64,000 nucleotides of DNA from Pinibacter soli (GCF_029961145.1 NZ_JASBRG010000007.1:972155-1036154), one strand, 5' to 3'; positions 51,794 through 60,698 are shown, numbered from the stretch's first letter. The notes: generated by a model from the sequence alone, not told the origin. Translations and numbers: made by a program.

Positions 51794-51801
51794 CAAAATT
51801 A
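51794..51801 (-). promoter_or_regulatory. -7 box abutting the start of the RND operon
   Basis: TAATTTTG on the minus strand matches TAnnTTTG and is followed by GCCC and then the GTG start. The spacing is the same as at ispH and cvfB. Confidence 0.5.
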
Positions 51802-51935
51802 GTGGATTCGTTCAAACTTCGTTCCAGGGCAGAAATAAAAAAAAGGCAACGCTTCAATAAATAACATGTAGTTAACGTGGTGATGCAAAAAATTGCAATC
51901 TCGTGAAGCCATTGCGCCTGCGGCCCTATTTTTCT

Positions 51936-52032
51936 TCACCACTAAGACACTCAGGGCACTAAGTTTCACTAAGAAAAACACAATCTTTAGACAATCCTTA
52001 GTGAAGCTTTGTGTCCTTAATGCCTTATGGTA
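51936..52032. repeat. Imperfect inverted repeat (ACCACTAAGACAC words)
   Basis: caccactaagacactcaggg through tttcactaag (51936-51975) pairs imperfectly with cttagtgaagctttgtgtcc through ccttatggt (51997-52032). It lies between the RND operon and the DUF486 gene. The arm words are of a type dispersed in many genomes. Confidence 0.75.
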
Positions 52033-52047
52033 GATATCTCGCAGCAA

Positions 52048-52422
52048 CTATTTCTTAAAAATAAAATACACTGCGACCACTAAAAAACAAAATCCTATTA
52101 AATGATTAACGGTGAACTGAATGTTCTTGAAAAACAGCGCCGAGAATATCATGAACACAATCAATGTAATCACTTCCTGAATCACTTTTAACTGCACCAA
52201 GGTAAAGGGGCCACCAAAATCTGAAGAACCAATTCTGTTTGCTGGCACCTGGAAACAATATTCGAAAAAAGCCAGTCCCCAACTTATTAATATAATTGTC
52301 CACAAGGGAGTTGACGAATGATTGGAATCTTTCGCAAAAAATTTCAAGTGTCCGTACCACGCAAGTGTCATGAAAGAATTGGATAGTAAAAGAAGACCAA
52401 CGGTTGAGATAACTTTTGACAT
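52048..52422 (-). CDS. DMT-like membrane protein (DUF486 family)
   Basis: 124 residues with four membrane segments, a minimal small multidrug resistance-like topology. LWTIILISWGLAFFEYCFQVPANRIGSSDFGGPFTLVQLKVIQEVITL contains the DUF486 hallmark (FEY.FQVPANR.G). VNHLIGFCFLVVAVYFIF closes the protein. It belongs to the drug/metabolite transporter clan, but no substrate is known. It is probably a single gene. It is separated from the GapN-like gene by a paired-arm element. Confidence 0.9.
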   Translation of the reverse strand: MSKVISTVGLLLLSNSFMTLAWYGHLKFFAKDSNHSSTPLWTIILISWGLAFFEYCFQVPANRIGSSDFGGPFTLVQLKVIQEVITLIVFMIFSALFFKNIQFTVNHLIGFCFLVVAVYFIFKK

Positions 52423-52432
52423 GGCGTGAAGG

Positions 52433-52573
52433 TAATTAAGAATTAAGAATTAATAGGGCGAGATGCATGTTTATTCACAGCCTTCGCAAAAAATCAGGTA
52501 TTCATAAAAAAATAGAGCCACATTCTTTTACGAATGCGACTCTATTCATTATTAATTATTAATTATTAATTAA
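52433..52573. repeat. Paired inverted arms (TAATTAAGAATTAAGAATTAATA words)
   Basis: Left arm 52433-52456 and right arm 52548-52573 are complementary. The spacer of about 90 nt includes a second stem (ATAGAG..CATTC / GAATGCGACTCTAT), so the element may fold into two nested hairpins. Confidence 0.75.
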
Positions 52574-54213
52574 AATAAAAACTTCGTGCTCAAAAAGTTC
52601 GAGTGATCACTGTTCACAATATCATTAAGCAATTGCTTATTAGAATCAGTCAGTTTTGTAGCTACCAGTGAACGGATAGAGAATGAACGCAATGCGTCAA
52701 ACACTGACAACGTTCCTTCGGCACTATCTTTTCTTCCGGTAAATGGAAATACATCCGGACCTCGCTGACACTGACAGTTGATATTTACGCGGCTCACCTG
52801 ATTCACCAGCGGATCAATTAATGAAGCCACTTCTTCGGGATCGTTGCTGAACACACTGACCTGCTGGCCGTGTGTTGATTCGATCAGATACTGCACCGGC
52901 TCTTCAAGGCTATAGTAAGGAACAATCGGCACCACAGGACCAAATTGCTCTTCACGATACACTTTCATTTTCTCATTCACAGGGTACAATACGGCAGGAT
53001 ATACGAATGACTCAACAGTTTCGCCACCGTTTTCATTCATTACCCTTGCACCATGTGATTTTGCATCTTCGATCAATCCTGCGAGATAAGCAGGTTTACC
53101 GGGCTCTGGCAGCGGTGTAATGCTCACACCACTTTCCCAGGGCATACCGAATTTTAGTTTAGCGATAGCCGCATTTAATTGCTCGATAAATCTGTCAGCC
53201 AGGCTATGATGAATGAAGATTATTTTCAAGGCTGTACATCTTTGTCCGTTGAAAGACAAAGAACCCAGAATTGTTTCCTGTACCGCCAAAGCAAGATCTG
53301 CTTTTGGTGTAATGATCGCTGCGTTCTTCGCATCAAGGCCAAGGATCGCACGTAGCCTGTTTACTTTGGGATGCAGCTTTTTTAATTGATCCGCAACACG
53401 GCTTGAACCGATCAAAGTAAGCACATCTATTTTACCGGATTGCATTAATGCAGGAACAATAGAATGTCCGCGACCATAAATCGTATTTACTACGCCTTTA
53501 GGAAAACATTCTTTGAAAGCCTGCAACAGCGGATAGTGCAATAACGTACCGTGTTTTGGAGGTTTGAAAAGAAGCGTGTTACCCATGATCAGCGCTGGGA
53601 TCAACGTAGTGAACGTTTCATTCAACGGATAATTGAATGGCCCCATGCACAACACTACACCAAGCGGTGAGCGGCGCACCTGGGCCACAATGCCCTGCTC
53701 TATTTCAAAGCGTGAAGAATGTCTGTCAAGATCTTTCAGGGCATCGATTGTTGCATAAATATATTCAACCGTTCTGTCAAATTCTTTTATGGAGTCAGCA
53801 TACGATTTTCCAATTTCCCACATGATGAGCTTTACCACGATATCTTTTTGCTCAAGCATTTTCTTGGTAAACTTTTCCACGCACTCTATCCTCTTTGCCA
53901 CACTCATCGTGGGCCATTCGCCGCGTCCGTGATTATAGGCAGCGACCGCAGCGTTCAATGCTTCCATTGCTTCTGCTTCTGTACAAACAGGATATGAACC
54001 GATGAGTTTTCTTTCTAAAATATCTCCTCTCTTTATACATACCGGTGAATAAACGGGCTCTGTTTTACCGTTCCATTCTTTCATCTCACCGTTGCACAAA
54101 TACTTTTTTTGATGCAGTTGTTCAGACAAAGCAAACTCCGCCGGAATCGCATCTTCCGGGACAAATTTTTCGAGAATTACTTCCTTAAAATTAATTAGCG
54201 TTGTGTTTTTCAT
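52570..54213 (-). CDS. NADP-dependent glyceraldehyde-3-phosphate dehydrogenase-like aldehyde dehydrogenase
   Basis: 547 residues, longer than usual aldehyde dehydrogenases (about 480-500) through an N-terminal extension of about 50 residues. MGPFNYPLNETFTTLIPALIMGNTLLFKPP is the cofactor region of non-phosphorylating GAPDH (GapN) types. Cys326 in SFNGQRCTALK is catalytic. Where most relatives have LELGGK, this protein reads LGLDAKN at 291-297, so the usual base Glu is not at its normal place. It would oxidise glyceraldehyde 3-phosphate directly to 3-phosphoglycerate with NADPH formation, if assigned correctly. Confidence 0.82.
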   Translation of the reverse strand: MKNTTLINFKEVILEKFVPEDAIPAEFALSEQLHQKKYLCNGEMKEWNGKTEPVYSPVCIKRGDILERKLIGSYPVCTEAEAMEALNAAVAAYNHGRGEWPTMSVAKRIECVEKFTKKMLEQKDIVVKLIMWEIGKSYADSIKEFDRTVEYIYATIDALKDLDRHSSRFEIEQGIVAQVRRSPLGVVLCMGPFNYPLNETFTTLIPALIMGNTLLFKPPKHGTLLHYPLLQAFKECFPKGVVNTIYGRGHSIVPALMQSGKIDVLTLIGSSRVADQLKKLHPKVNRLRAILGLDAKNAAIITPKADLALAVQETILGSLSFNGQRCTALKIIFIHHSLADRFIEQLNAAIAKLKFGMPWESGVSITPLPEPGKPAYLAGLIEDAKSHGARVMNENGGETVESFVYPAVLYPVNEKMKVYREEQFGPVVPIVPYYSLEEPVQYLIESTHGQQVSVFSNDPEEVASLIDPLVNQVSRVNINCQCQRGPDVFPFTGRKDSAEGTLSVFDALRSFSIRSLVATKLTDSNKQLLNDIVNSDHSNFLSTKFLF

Positions 54214-54605
54214 ACCGCTAAAGGTAAGGAACGAACCATTTCAAAAAACTTTTTTTTGTCGTCCATAACCACGAGTTATGACACATAAACTCTGGTTATA
54301 ACTGACCATAGCGTTTTACTCTGCTGTTTTTGTAGATTATTCTATTTACGCAATTGTTTGCGAAGCAACAAGAGATGCTTCGCATCTTAAAGATTGCCAC
54401 AGATGCACAGACGTATTGAGTTTATTAAGAGACTTCTTCTTCAGTGTCCTTTATCACTCTGTGGCAAAACTTCCGTAGTAAAAAAACGAAACCTCTCTTA
54501 AGAAGGCTGCGCTTTATTGTTATTACATCTCATAGTTAAATGCTAACTTCACTTTGCGTAGCTCACAACTAATTTCTAATTTTTTATTCCTAATTCCTAA
54601 TCACC
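54214..54605. other. Gene-free stretch with small inverted repeats
   Basis: No credible gene is seen. A GCGAAGCA / TGCTTCGC hairpin is at 54360-54383, and a TTGCCACAGA / TCTGTGGCAA pair at 54394-54403 and 54458-54467. A lone aattcctaattcctaa arm precedes the next gene. A weak TACCTTTA box lies 7 nt or so before the GapN-like start on the minus strand. Confidence 0.5.
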
Positions 54606-54935
54606 ATGAACGCCTACGAAACAGTAACCGAAGCTGTAAACGACCTTAGTAAAAAAGGATATACCGCATCCTTCAATAAACAGGAAGAAAACGATAACTA
54701 CAGCACTATCAACTCCTCTCCTGAACATTTTACCATCGACGACGTTTTCAGGTTTGAAGGAGAAACGGACCCTGCTGATGAAGCCATCGTAATTGCCGTT
54801 TCTTCTACAAAACATGATCTTAGAGGCATTCTCGTAAACGGCTACGGAATTTATGATGACGCTGCAACTTCGGAGATTATTAAGAAACTGGTTCTGAGTG
54901 AACAGAATATTGCTTACCGGCACCAATTTGAATAG
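54606..54935 (+). CDS. Small cytoplasmic protein of unknown function
   Basis: 109 residues, no signal peptide. Sequence features are AYETVTEAVNDLSKKGYTASFN, FTIDDVFRFEGETDPADEAIVIAVSS and LRGILVNGYGIYDDAATSEIIKKL. Similar short proteins are frequent in Bacteroidota, where they are sometimes labelled phosphoribosylpyrophosphate synthetase, but none of the PRPP-binding motifs are present here. It is acidic and likely soluble. A paired-arm element follows. Confidence 0.75.
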   Translation: MNAYETVTEAVNDLSKKGYTASFNKQEENDNYSTINSSPEHFTIDDVFRFEGETDPADEAIVIAVSSTKHDLRGILVNGYGIYDDAATSEIIKKLVLSEQNIAYRHQFE

Positions 54936-55030
54936 CAGAATAACTGAGTAACCGAATAACTGATTGGTTGAACGTCATATAGCGTGATTATACCCAAACG
55001 CCGATTATTCAATTACTCAGTTATTCAGTC
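54936..55030. repeat. Paired inverted arms (GAATAACTGAGTAACCGAATAAC words)
   Basis: Left arm 54936-54963 and right arm 55003-55030 are near-perfect complements with a spacer near 40 nt. The words are the same as at 22933 and 44808. Confidence 0.8.
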
Positions 55031-55117
55031 CTGAACATTTCAGTGGGTAAAAATGTTATGTCTTCTGGCTGGGCACATACCAGTGTCATGACCCTAAAAC
55101 ATAAACATTTTTCCCTT

Positions 55118-57463
55118 ATGAACAGACTTTTCAGGAAAACGGTCTTACCTGTCATCTTAGCCCTGCCACTTTTCTTTTGCGCGGGCAAAACAGCCTCGGC
55201 ACAACAAGGAGATTCTATTTCTTCGAAGGATCTTGGCTGGCCGCGCCAGATCACCCAGGACGGCTCAAAACTCGTCTACTATCAACCACAAATCGATTCC
55301 TGGAAAGACTACAAACGGGTGTACACACGTATGGCGTTTGCCCTTACACCAAAAGGTGGTAAACAAACATTAGGCGTAGCAAATCTCTCGGCCAAAACAG
55401 ACGTTAATAAAGATAACCGTACCGTATATTTCCACTCTATTTCCATCGACGATGTTCGTTTTCCTGCACTCAGCGAAGATTCGGCAAAAATCATGGAGAA
55501 GCTTTTAAAGAAATTAATACCTTCTAAAAGTGCACAGCCCATTTCTCTTGACCGTGTGCTTGCAGACATGGAAAAAGATTCTGTTATCGTAAGCGGTGTT
55601 GAATTAAGGAACGATCCCCCTAAAATTTTCTACAGTGCCACTCCGGCAATTTTGTTAATGATTTACGGTGATCCCGTTTTTGCACCTATCGAAAAGACTT
55701 CGATAAAATTTGTAATCAATACCAACTGGGATATTTTCATCGACACGACTACCAATCAGTATTATTTGCTGGACAATACCACATGGATGACGTCTAACAA
55801 ACTGGAATCCGGCTGGAAGATTACGACCAAACTGCCAAAGGACATGGCCAAACTTCCGGCGGGCCAAAACTTCGACGACGTGAAGCAACAGGTTCCCCCG
55901 CCTGCTTCTACATTGGATCCAACAGTCTTTTACAGCAATCAACCGGCCGAACTTATTTTGTCCGACGGCCAGCCGATCTATTCAAAGATCGACAACACAA
56001 ATTTGATGTATGTGACGAATTCCGACAATGATCTTTTCCTCGACAATACTTCGGAGAAATTTTTTGTGTTGATCTCGGGCCGCTGGTTCAGCGCGCCGAA
56101 CCTGCCGGGCCCATGGACGTACGCCGGAAACACCCTTCCGGAAGACTTCAAAAAAATCCCGGCCGCCTCTCCTAAAAGCTATATACTTTCATGCGTTCCC
56201 GGCACGCAGGAAGCTTCGGATGCAGTGATGTTGGCGCAAATTCCTACCACCGCCGTTGTCAAGAAAAAAGATGTTGAAGCAAAAGTGAAAGTAGCGTATG
56301 ATGGCAATACGCCTCAATTCAAACCGATTGACAGTACGTCGATGGAATACGCTTACAACACACAGGAAAAAGTGATCAAGGTAGGTGACCTTTATTATTT
56401 GTGTTTCCAGGGTGTATGGTTCATATCTGCTGCCGCCACAGGACCATGGAAAGTAGCCGATTCTGTAGATTCAAAAATTTATACCATTCCGCCGAGCTCA
56501 CCGGTTTATAATGTAACATACGTTACGCAAACAAATGCTACAGAAGAAACCGTTGAAAGCAGCACCACCGCTGGTTATTTCGGCATGTTCGTGATAGGCA
56601 TGACAATGGGCGCATGCATGGCGTATGGCACCGGCTGGTATTATCCTCCATATATGTATTACCCACCTTACGGCTATCCTGTCTATCGGCCATACCCGTA
56701 CTCGTATGGGTGCGGGGTCGCTTATAACCCGTGGTCGGGCGGGTATGTCGCGCATCGTTCAGTCTACGGACCTTACGGTGCTGCCGGCGGCTCAGCATGG
56801 TACAATCCAGCCACCGGCAGATACGGTCGCTCAGCAAGTGTAGCCACTCCATATGGAGGCAGAACGGTGGCATCTTCCTACAACCCTTACACGGGCGCCT
56901 ACGGTAGAACTTCTCAGGGGCATAACGCTTACGGAAGTTGGGGACAGTCTGCCGCTGTTCGCGGTGACCAATGGGCCCGCACCGCGCATGTCAGCAATGC
57001 AAATGGAACCACTGCCGGATATCGAACTTCCGGTGGCAACCAAGGCATCATTCACCACGGTGATAACGGAACCGTTGCACGTACCAACAATGGAACATAC
57101 GCCGGAAAGGATGGTAATGTGTACAGAAAAAATACCGATGGCTCGTGGAGCCAATATAATAAAGACGGAGGCTGGAGTTCAGTAAACAAACCGGGCCAGG
57201 GAAACGTAAACGGGGGAACGCGTAACCAAACACCAACTGCCGGAACCCGCGATCAAAACTTAGGTGGCGCTACACGCAATCAACCTTCCGCACAAAACCG
57301 CCCAAGTGTAAACGACCGCACTATGGGTGAACTCAATAACTCTGCACAATCCCGCTACCGCGGACAAATGCAAACCCAACGCTACAACAACTATCAACGC
57401 AGCGGAGGTAGTGCTGGTGGCGGCTTCAGAGGCGGTGGTGGTGGAGGAGTTAGAAGAAGATAG
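55118..57463 (+). CDS. Large secreted protein with repeated beta modules and Gly/Asn-rich tail
   Basis: About 781 residues from ATG at 55118 (MNRLFRKTVLPVILALPLFFCAGKTASA, a signal peptide). Two clear modules and a third partial one of about 80 residues share FYS..PA.L(I/L)..G.P...I..T...(F/Y)V.N...D.F.D, then a W and ending KIP/KLP (about 55620-55860, 55915-56165, 56310-56500). A membrane-like segment AGYFGMFVIGMTMGACMAYG follows, then a Tyr/Pro-rich stretch and repeats such as YNPATGRYGRSASV. The ending is Gly/Arg-rich. Proteins with this tail are elsewhere called carbohydrate-binding family V/XII; no activity is proven. Confidence 0.8.
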   Translation: MNRLFRKTVLPVILALPLFFCAGKTASAQQGDSISSKDLGWPRQITQDGSKLVYYQPQIDSWKDYKRVYTRMAFALTPKGGKQTLGVANLSAKTDVNKDNRTVYFHSISIDDVRFPALSEDSAKIMEKLLKKLIPSKSAQPISLDRVLADMEKDSVIVSGVELRNDPPKIFYSATPAILLMIYGDPVFAPIEKTSIKFVINTNWDIFIDTTTNQYYLLDNTTWMTSNKLESGWKITTKLPKDMAKLPAGQNFDDVKQQVPPPASTLDPTVFYSNQPAELILSDGQPIYSKIDNTNLMYVTNSDNDLFLDNTSEKFFVLISGRWFSAPNLPGPWTYAGNTLPEDFKKIPAASPKSYILSCVPGTQEASDAVMLAQIPTTAVVKKKDVEAKVKVAYDGNTPQFKPIDSTSMEYAYNTQEKVIKVGDLYYLCFQGVWFISAAATGPWKVADSVDSKIYTIPPSSPVYNVTYVTQTNATEETVESSTTAGYFGMFVIGMTMGACMAYGTGWYYPPYMYYPPYGYPVYRPYPYSYGCGVAYNPWSGGYVAHRSVYGPYGAAGGSAWYNPATGRYGRSASVATPYGGRTVASSYNPYTGAYGRTSQGHNAYGSWGQSAAVRGDQWARTAHVSNANGTTAGYRTSGGNQGIIHHGDNGTVARTNNGTYAGKDGNVYRKNTDGSWSQYNKDGGWSSVNKPGQGNVNGGTRNQTPTAGTRDQNLGGATRNQPSAQNRPSVNDRTMGELNNSAQSRYRGQMQTQRYNNYQRSGGSAGGGFRGGGGGGVRRR

Positions 57464-57595
57464 AAATTAGGTGAGCCTGAACATTCATTGAATAAGCGGC
57501 CTGCAATTTTTTTTAAGATAAAAACCAAACCAAAGTCTAATCTACGTTTAGATTGGACTTTTCTTTATGTACCAGGCGAAAGAATATCTATTAAG

Positions 57596-57640
57596 CATCG
57601 TTGCGTCGCACACTTCAACAGTAGAATAAATATGAACAAG
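57596..57640 (+). repeat. Dispersed repeat, copy 2
   Basis: Positions 57596-57619 are identical to 5315-5338, and the next 20 nt are similar. An ATG with AACAAGACAAAAAG follows directly in this copy, so the repeat might be a mobile 5' leader fragment. Confidence 0.75.
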
Positions 57641-57715
57641 ACAAAAAGTTCAATTGATGAGCTCTTCAAAGAATTAGAAAAATGTTGGTTGTCATCCAGA
57701 CGAAGGAGTAGGCTC

Positions 57716-57833
57716 TGCGAGGCTTGTAGCCTCGCAGGACCATTCTGTTGCCTTTGGCAACTAAAGGCGAAGACATTTTATCTGTTTTGGCAGAATATGG
57801 GTGCTAAGGGAGACGCGGCAGTGCCGGCGTCTC
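57716..57833. repeat. Three consecutive hairpins
   Basis: TGCGAGGCT-TGT-AGCCTCGCA (57716-57736), GTTGCC-TTT-GGCAAC (57747-57761) and GAGACGC-GGCA-G-TGCC-G-GCGTCTC (57810-57833). The third has the same GAGAC..GGCA...TGCC..GTCTC framework as the hairpins at 3240-3320 with altered, still paired, bases. None has a T run. Confidence 0.8.
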
Positions 57834-58022
57834 TATGGGTCGCTCATTTTCTTATCATTAATTCCTAATTTCTAACTGCCTCTTTCACCGACTCTCTTCC
57901 ATCGCTCACCGGCAAAAATCACCAATCCACCTAAGCAGAATATTATCCTCACTTCTCGAATATTAATTTCACGCAGCATAACCGCGCTGTTAATTCTTAA
58001 TTATTAATTATTAATTTTCGAC

Positions 58023-58799
58023 ATGAACAACCATGAACAAATTCTAAAAGTAGAAGGCCTGAATGTTTACTATGGCACCACCCATGCTGTACAGAATGTT
58101 TCTTTCGATGTAAGACGCGGAGAAATTTTCGGATTGCTCGGACCTAACGGTGCCGGCAAAACGAGTACGCTGAGCGCTATTGAAGGATTATTGAATTACC
58201 ATTCAGGATCGATTAGTGTTGCAGGCAACAACAATAAAGAAAAACCGCTGCATGCCAAAGCCGCACTGGGCGTGCAGCTACAATCAACCAGTTTTCAACC
58301 GGAACTTACCATTCTGGAAATTCTTCAACTGTATGCAGGTATTTACGGGTTGTCGCTCAGTAAGGAACAATTGATGAACAAATTGCAGGACATCAAACTT
58401 GCCGATGCAGCCAACAAGAAGTTCGGGCAGTTATCCGGCGGCCAGCAACAACGCGTTTCCCTTGTTATCGCCACTATTCACAATCCACAACTCGTGTTGC
58501 TTGATGAACCTACAACCGGTCTTGATCCGCAATCACGCAGGCAATTGTGGGAACGCATTGAAAACATACGCGAAAAAGGTCATGGCGTATTGCTCACCAC
58601 CCACTCAATGGAAGAAGCACAATCTGTTTGCGATCGCATCGGCATCATTGATCACGGCAGGGTGATAGAAGTGAACACTCCCGAAGCGTTGATCGAAAAA
58701 CACAGGGACGAACCTGAGGTGATAAGAGTTTCGCGCAAAGGAAGGATCACTTTGGAAGACGTATTTATTGCTTTAACAGGAACGGATATCCGCTCTTAA
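58023..58799 (+). CDS. ABC-2 type exporter ATP-binding protein
   Basis: 258 residues. Walker A is GLLGPNGAGKTST (residues 38-50), the signature is LSGGQQQRVSLV, Walker B is LVLLDEPTTGLD, and the switch His is in LLTTHSMEEA. The C-terminal part is short, as in CcmA/DrrA-type ATPases that power drug, polysaccharide or lipid export. The permease gene begins 4 bp after its stop codon, so the two form an operon. The substrate is not predictable. Confidence 0.95.
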   Translation: MNNHEQILKVEGLNVYYGTTHAVQNVSFDVRRGEIFGLLGPNGAGKTSTLSAIEGLLNYHSGSISVAGNNNKEKPLHAKAALGVQLQSTSFQPELTILEILQLYAGIYGLSLSKEQLMNKLQDIKLADAANKKFGQLSGGQQQRVSLVIATIHNPQLVLLDEPTTGLDPQSRRQLWERIENIREKGHGVLLTTHSMEEAQSVCDRIGIIDHGRVIEVNTPEALIEKHRDEPEVIRVSRKGRITLEDVFIALTGTDIRS

Positions 58800-58803
58800 A
58801 AAA

Positions 58804-59562
58804 ATGCTCAAAATGGAAATTAACATACCTAAAACATCTACTGTATTTTCATCACTGCTTCGTGCCGATTTTACCACACAATGGCGCAATCGCCGCTCTG
58901 CGGTATTGGCTTTGCTTGTGCCGGTCATTATTCTTATTTCATGGAAAGGAGTTATCAAAATGTTTGGAGGCGCCTTTGTACTATCAAGCGCCATTGCACT
59001 CGGCCTGGTAGCAATTGGTTTGATGGGCTATAGCAATTCAATTGCACGGGACAGAGACAAAGGCATTTTCCAGCGACTGCGTGTAGCGCCAATTCCAGAT
59101 TGGGCAATAATGATCAGCAGGTTAACGGTTCAACTTGTAATGATCCTGCTCGTCACTCTTTGCGTTTTTATCACGGGATATTATGTCGATGGCATTCATC
59201 TGTCTGCCGTTGGTTATTTGCTAACTGTAATGAGCGCTTTGGTTGGCGGAGCCGTGTACTTAAGTCTCGGACAAATGATCGTTGGTCTCATTAAAAACCC
59301 GGAAACAGTCAACTCTACCAGCAGATTGGTATACTTTGCTTTTATCATAACCGGAATGCTGGGCGGATTGGGCGTGTTGGGCAAAGAGGCAAAAGAAATT
59401 GCACACTGGTCACCTTACGGCGCTGTACAAACGATATTGGCCGGCAGCCTGCAACCGGATTTATGGAAGAGTGAAACCACAACAGCATTGCTGGTTACGC
59501 TGGGTTACACGCTGATCTTCGCTTTCATGGGCATCAGGAAATTCAAATGGAACACAAAGTAA
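58804..59562 (+). CDS. ABC-2 type exporter permease
   Basis: 252 residues with six membrane segments in the ABC-2 pattern: RADFTTQWRNRRSAVLALLVPVIIL, a conserved GYSNSIARDRDKGIFQRLRVAPIPDWAIMISRL (coupling loop, key words RDKGIFQRLRVAP), then VGGAVYLSLGQMIVGLI and a C-terminal segment before GIRKFKWNTK. An alternative start at 58813 (MEINIP) is possible. It pairs with the ATP-binding protein encoded directly upstream. Confidence 0.92.
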   Translation: MLKMEINIPKTSTVFSSLLRADFTTQWRNRRSAVLALLVPVIILISWKGVIKMFGGAFVLSSAIALGLVAIGLMGYSNSIARDRDKGIFQRLRVAPIPDWAIMISRLTVQLVMILLVTLCVFITGYYVDGIHLSAVGYLLTVMSALVGGAVYLSLGQMIVGLIKNPETVNSTSRLVYFAFIITGMLGGLGVLGKEAKEIAHWSPYGAVQTILAGSLQPDLWKSETTTALLVTLGYTLIFAFMGIRKFKWNTK

Positions 59563-59688
59563 GTGTCGCTCTTTCTACAAATGTCATTGGGAATAACTTG
59601 TGATTAATTTTAGCAACCAGTTTGCTAATCAGCGCTTGCATTTAAAAAACAAAAGCAGTAATTTTTCCGCAACCAATTAAAACATAAT

Positions 59689-59946
59689 ATGGCTAAAACA
59701 GCACCCAAAAAAGCAGCCAAGAAAGCCGCCCCTAAAAAGGTAGCGAAGAAAGTTGCAAAAAAAGCTGCACCCAAAAAAGCAGCTGCGAAGAAAGCGGCTC
59801 CTAAAAAAGCAGCGCCTAAGAAAGCGGCGGTGAAAAAAGTGGCTAAAAAAGCAGCAGCCAAAGCGAAAGTTGGCTCCACTAAACCTGTAATGAGAGGCGA
59901 TGGCGATACTACTACAAAACCGCCTCCCCCACCAGATGCACCTTAA
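59689..59946 (+). CDS. Histone H1-like Lys/Ala-rich protein
   Basis: 85 residues, about 34% Lys and 39% Ala by eye. It is made of repeats of KKAAPKKAAxKK, with a C-terminal change to TKPVMRGDGDTTTKPPPPPDAP. This is the composition of bacterial histone H1-like proteins and of PAKKA tails, which bind DNA non-specifically and compact it. No folded domain is present. The acidic, Pro-rich end is unusual for the group. It is followed by its own terminator, so it is a monocistronic gene. Confidence 0.85.
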   Translation: MAKTAPKKAAKKAAPKKVAKKVAKKAAPKKAAAKKAAPKKAAPKKAAVKKVAKKAAAKAKVGSTKPVMRGDGDTTTKPPPPPDAP

Positions 59947-59957
59947 ATAAAGCTATT

Positions 59958-59996
59958 AAAGGATGATGTTGAAGTTTCGATGTCATCCTTTTTTTA
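59958..59996 (+). terminator. Rho-independent terminator of the histone H1-like gene
   Basis: AAAGGATGA at 59958-59966 pairs with TCATCCTTT starting at 59983, a 9-bp stem with a 16-nt loop, followed by further T residues, 12 nt after the stop codon. Confidence 0.85.
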
Positions 59997-60224
59997 TGAG
60001 ATACGGAACGCAGATTTTCATGATTGTCATGATTAGTTATTTTTAATTTGAGATTTGAAATAAGGCTTATGCAGCAAGTCGATATTGAGAATTAGGAGTT
60101 CTTTTACCTCTTACTTTTTACTTTTTACTTTTTTTTAAAAAAACTTTCTCCAAACTGTCCATTTTTTCCTCTCCCATTCATTATGTAGATGTAACACGAA
60201 CATTCAACATCTAAATTTTAAAAA

Positions 60225-60698
60225 ATGGAACAACGATTAAACCTTCTCGAAAAGGGACACAAAGCGCTAAAAGCCATGTTTGGCCTGGGAAATTACCTTG
60301 CGAAATGCTCTATTGAAAAAACTCTTCAGGACCTGATTTATTTCAGGGTTTCACAAATAAACGGTTGTGCGTTCTGCCTGGACATGCACTCAAAGGATCT
60401 TCGTGCAATGGGAGAAACAGAACAACGTCTATATCTTTTGGCCGCTTGGAGAGATGCCCCTCTCTATACAGACAGGGAACGCGCCGCACTTGCATGGGCC
60501 GAGGCTGTCACAAAAATTAATGGTGGCGATGTGCCTGATGAAATCTACGAACAGGCCAGCGCTGAATTCTCCGAAGAAGAATTGATCGATTTAACCCTTG
60601 CAGTAATTACTATCAACAGTTACAACCGTCTTAATATTTCATTCCGCACTTTGGCAGGAGGCTATCAGGTGGGGCAGTTTGAAGCGGCCGCTAATTAA
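60225..60698 (+). CDS. Carboxymuconolactone decarboxylase / AhpD-like protein
   Basis: 157 residues. The motif QINGCAFCLDMHSKDLRAMGETEQRLYLLAAWRDAPLYTDRERAALAWAEAVT is diagnostic (key parts: CAFC with the redox-active CxxC, and the HSKDLR His). The family includes AhpD-type peroxidase reductants; this protein belongs to the DUF-like group seen in many genomes near sigma-J regulators. It is cytoplasmic, all-helical, and probably oligomeric. There is no operon partner. It is followed by a nearly perfect paired-arm element. Confidence 0.93.
   Translation: MEQRLNLLEKGHKALKAMFGLGNYLAKCSIEKTLQDLIYFRVSQINGCAFCLDMHSKDLRAMGETEQRLYLLAAWRDAPLYTDRERAALAWAEAVTKINGGDVPDEIYEQASAEFSEEELIDLTLAVITINSYNRLNISFRTLAGGYQVGQFEAAAN

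Larger units (their letters stand above)
57464..58022. other. Gene-free stretch with three hairpins
   Basis: An open frame of 126 codons at 57488-57868 crosses hairpins and repeat sequence and is judged spurious. The stretch holds the second copy of the dispersed repeat (57596-57640) and three stems listed separately. It ends in a taattcttaattattaatta arm before the ABC transporter gene. Confidence 0.55.

Noticed and set aside
51799-52047. 82-codon minus-strand open frame downstream of the DUF486 gene
   Set aside because: It is mostly the translated ACCACTAAG inverted repeat and overlaps the promoter of the RND operon.
54606-54935. Annotation as phosphoribosylpyrophosphate synthetase
   Set aside because: The protein is only 109 residues and lacks the PRPP-binding and catalytic motifs of that enzyme.
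57488-57868. 126-codon plus-strand open frame in the hairpin cluster
   Set aside because: It crosses a dispersed repeat and three hairpins, has no domain or biased codon pattern, and its C-terminus translates a repeat arm.
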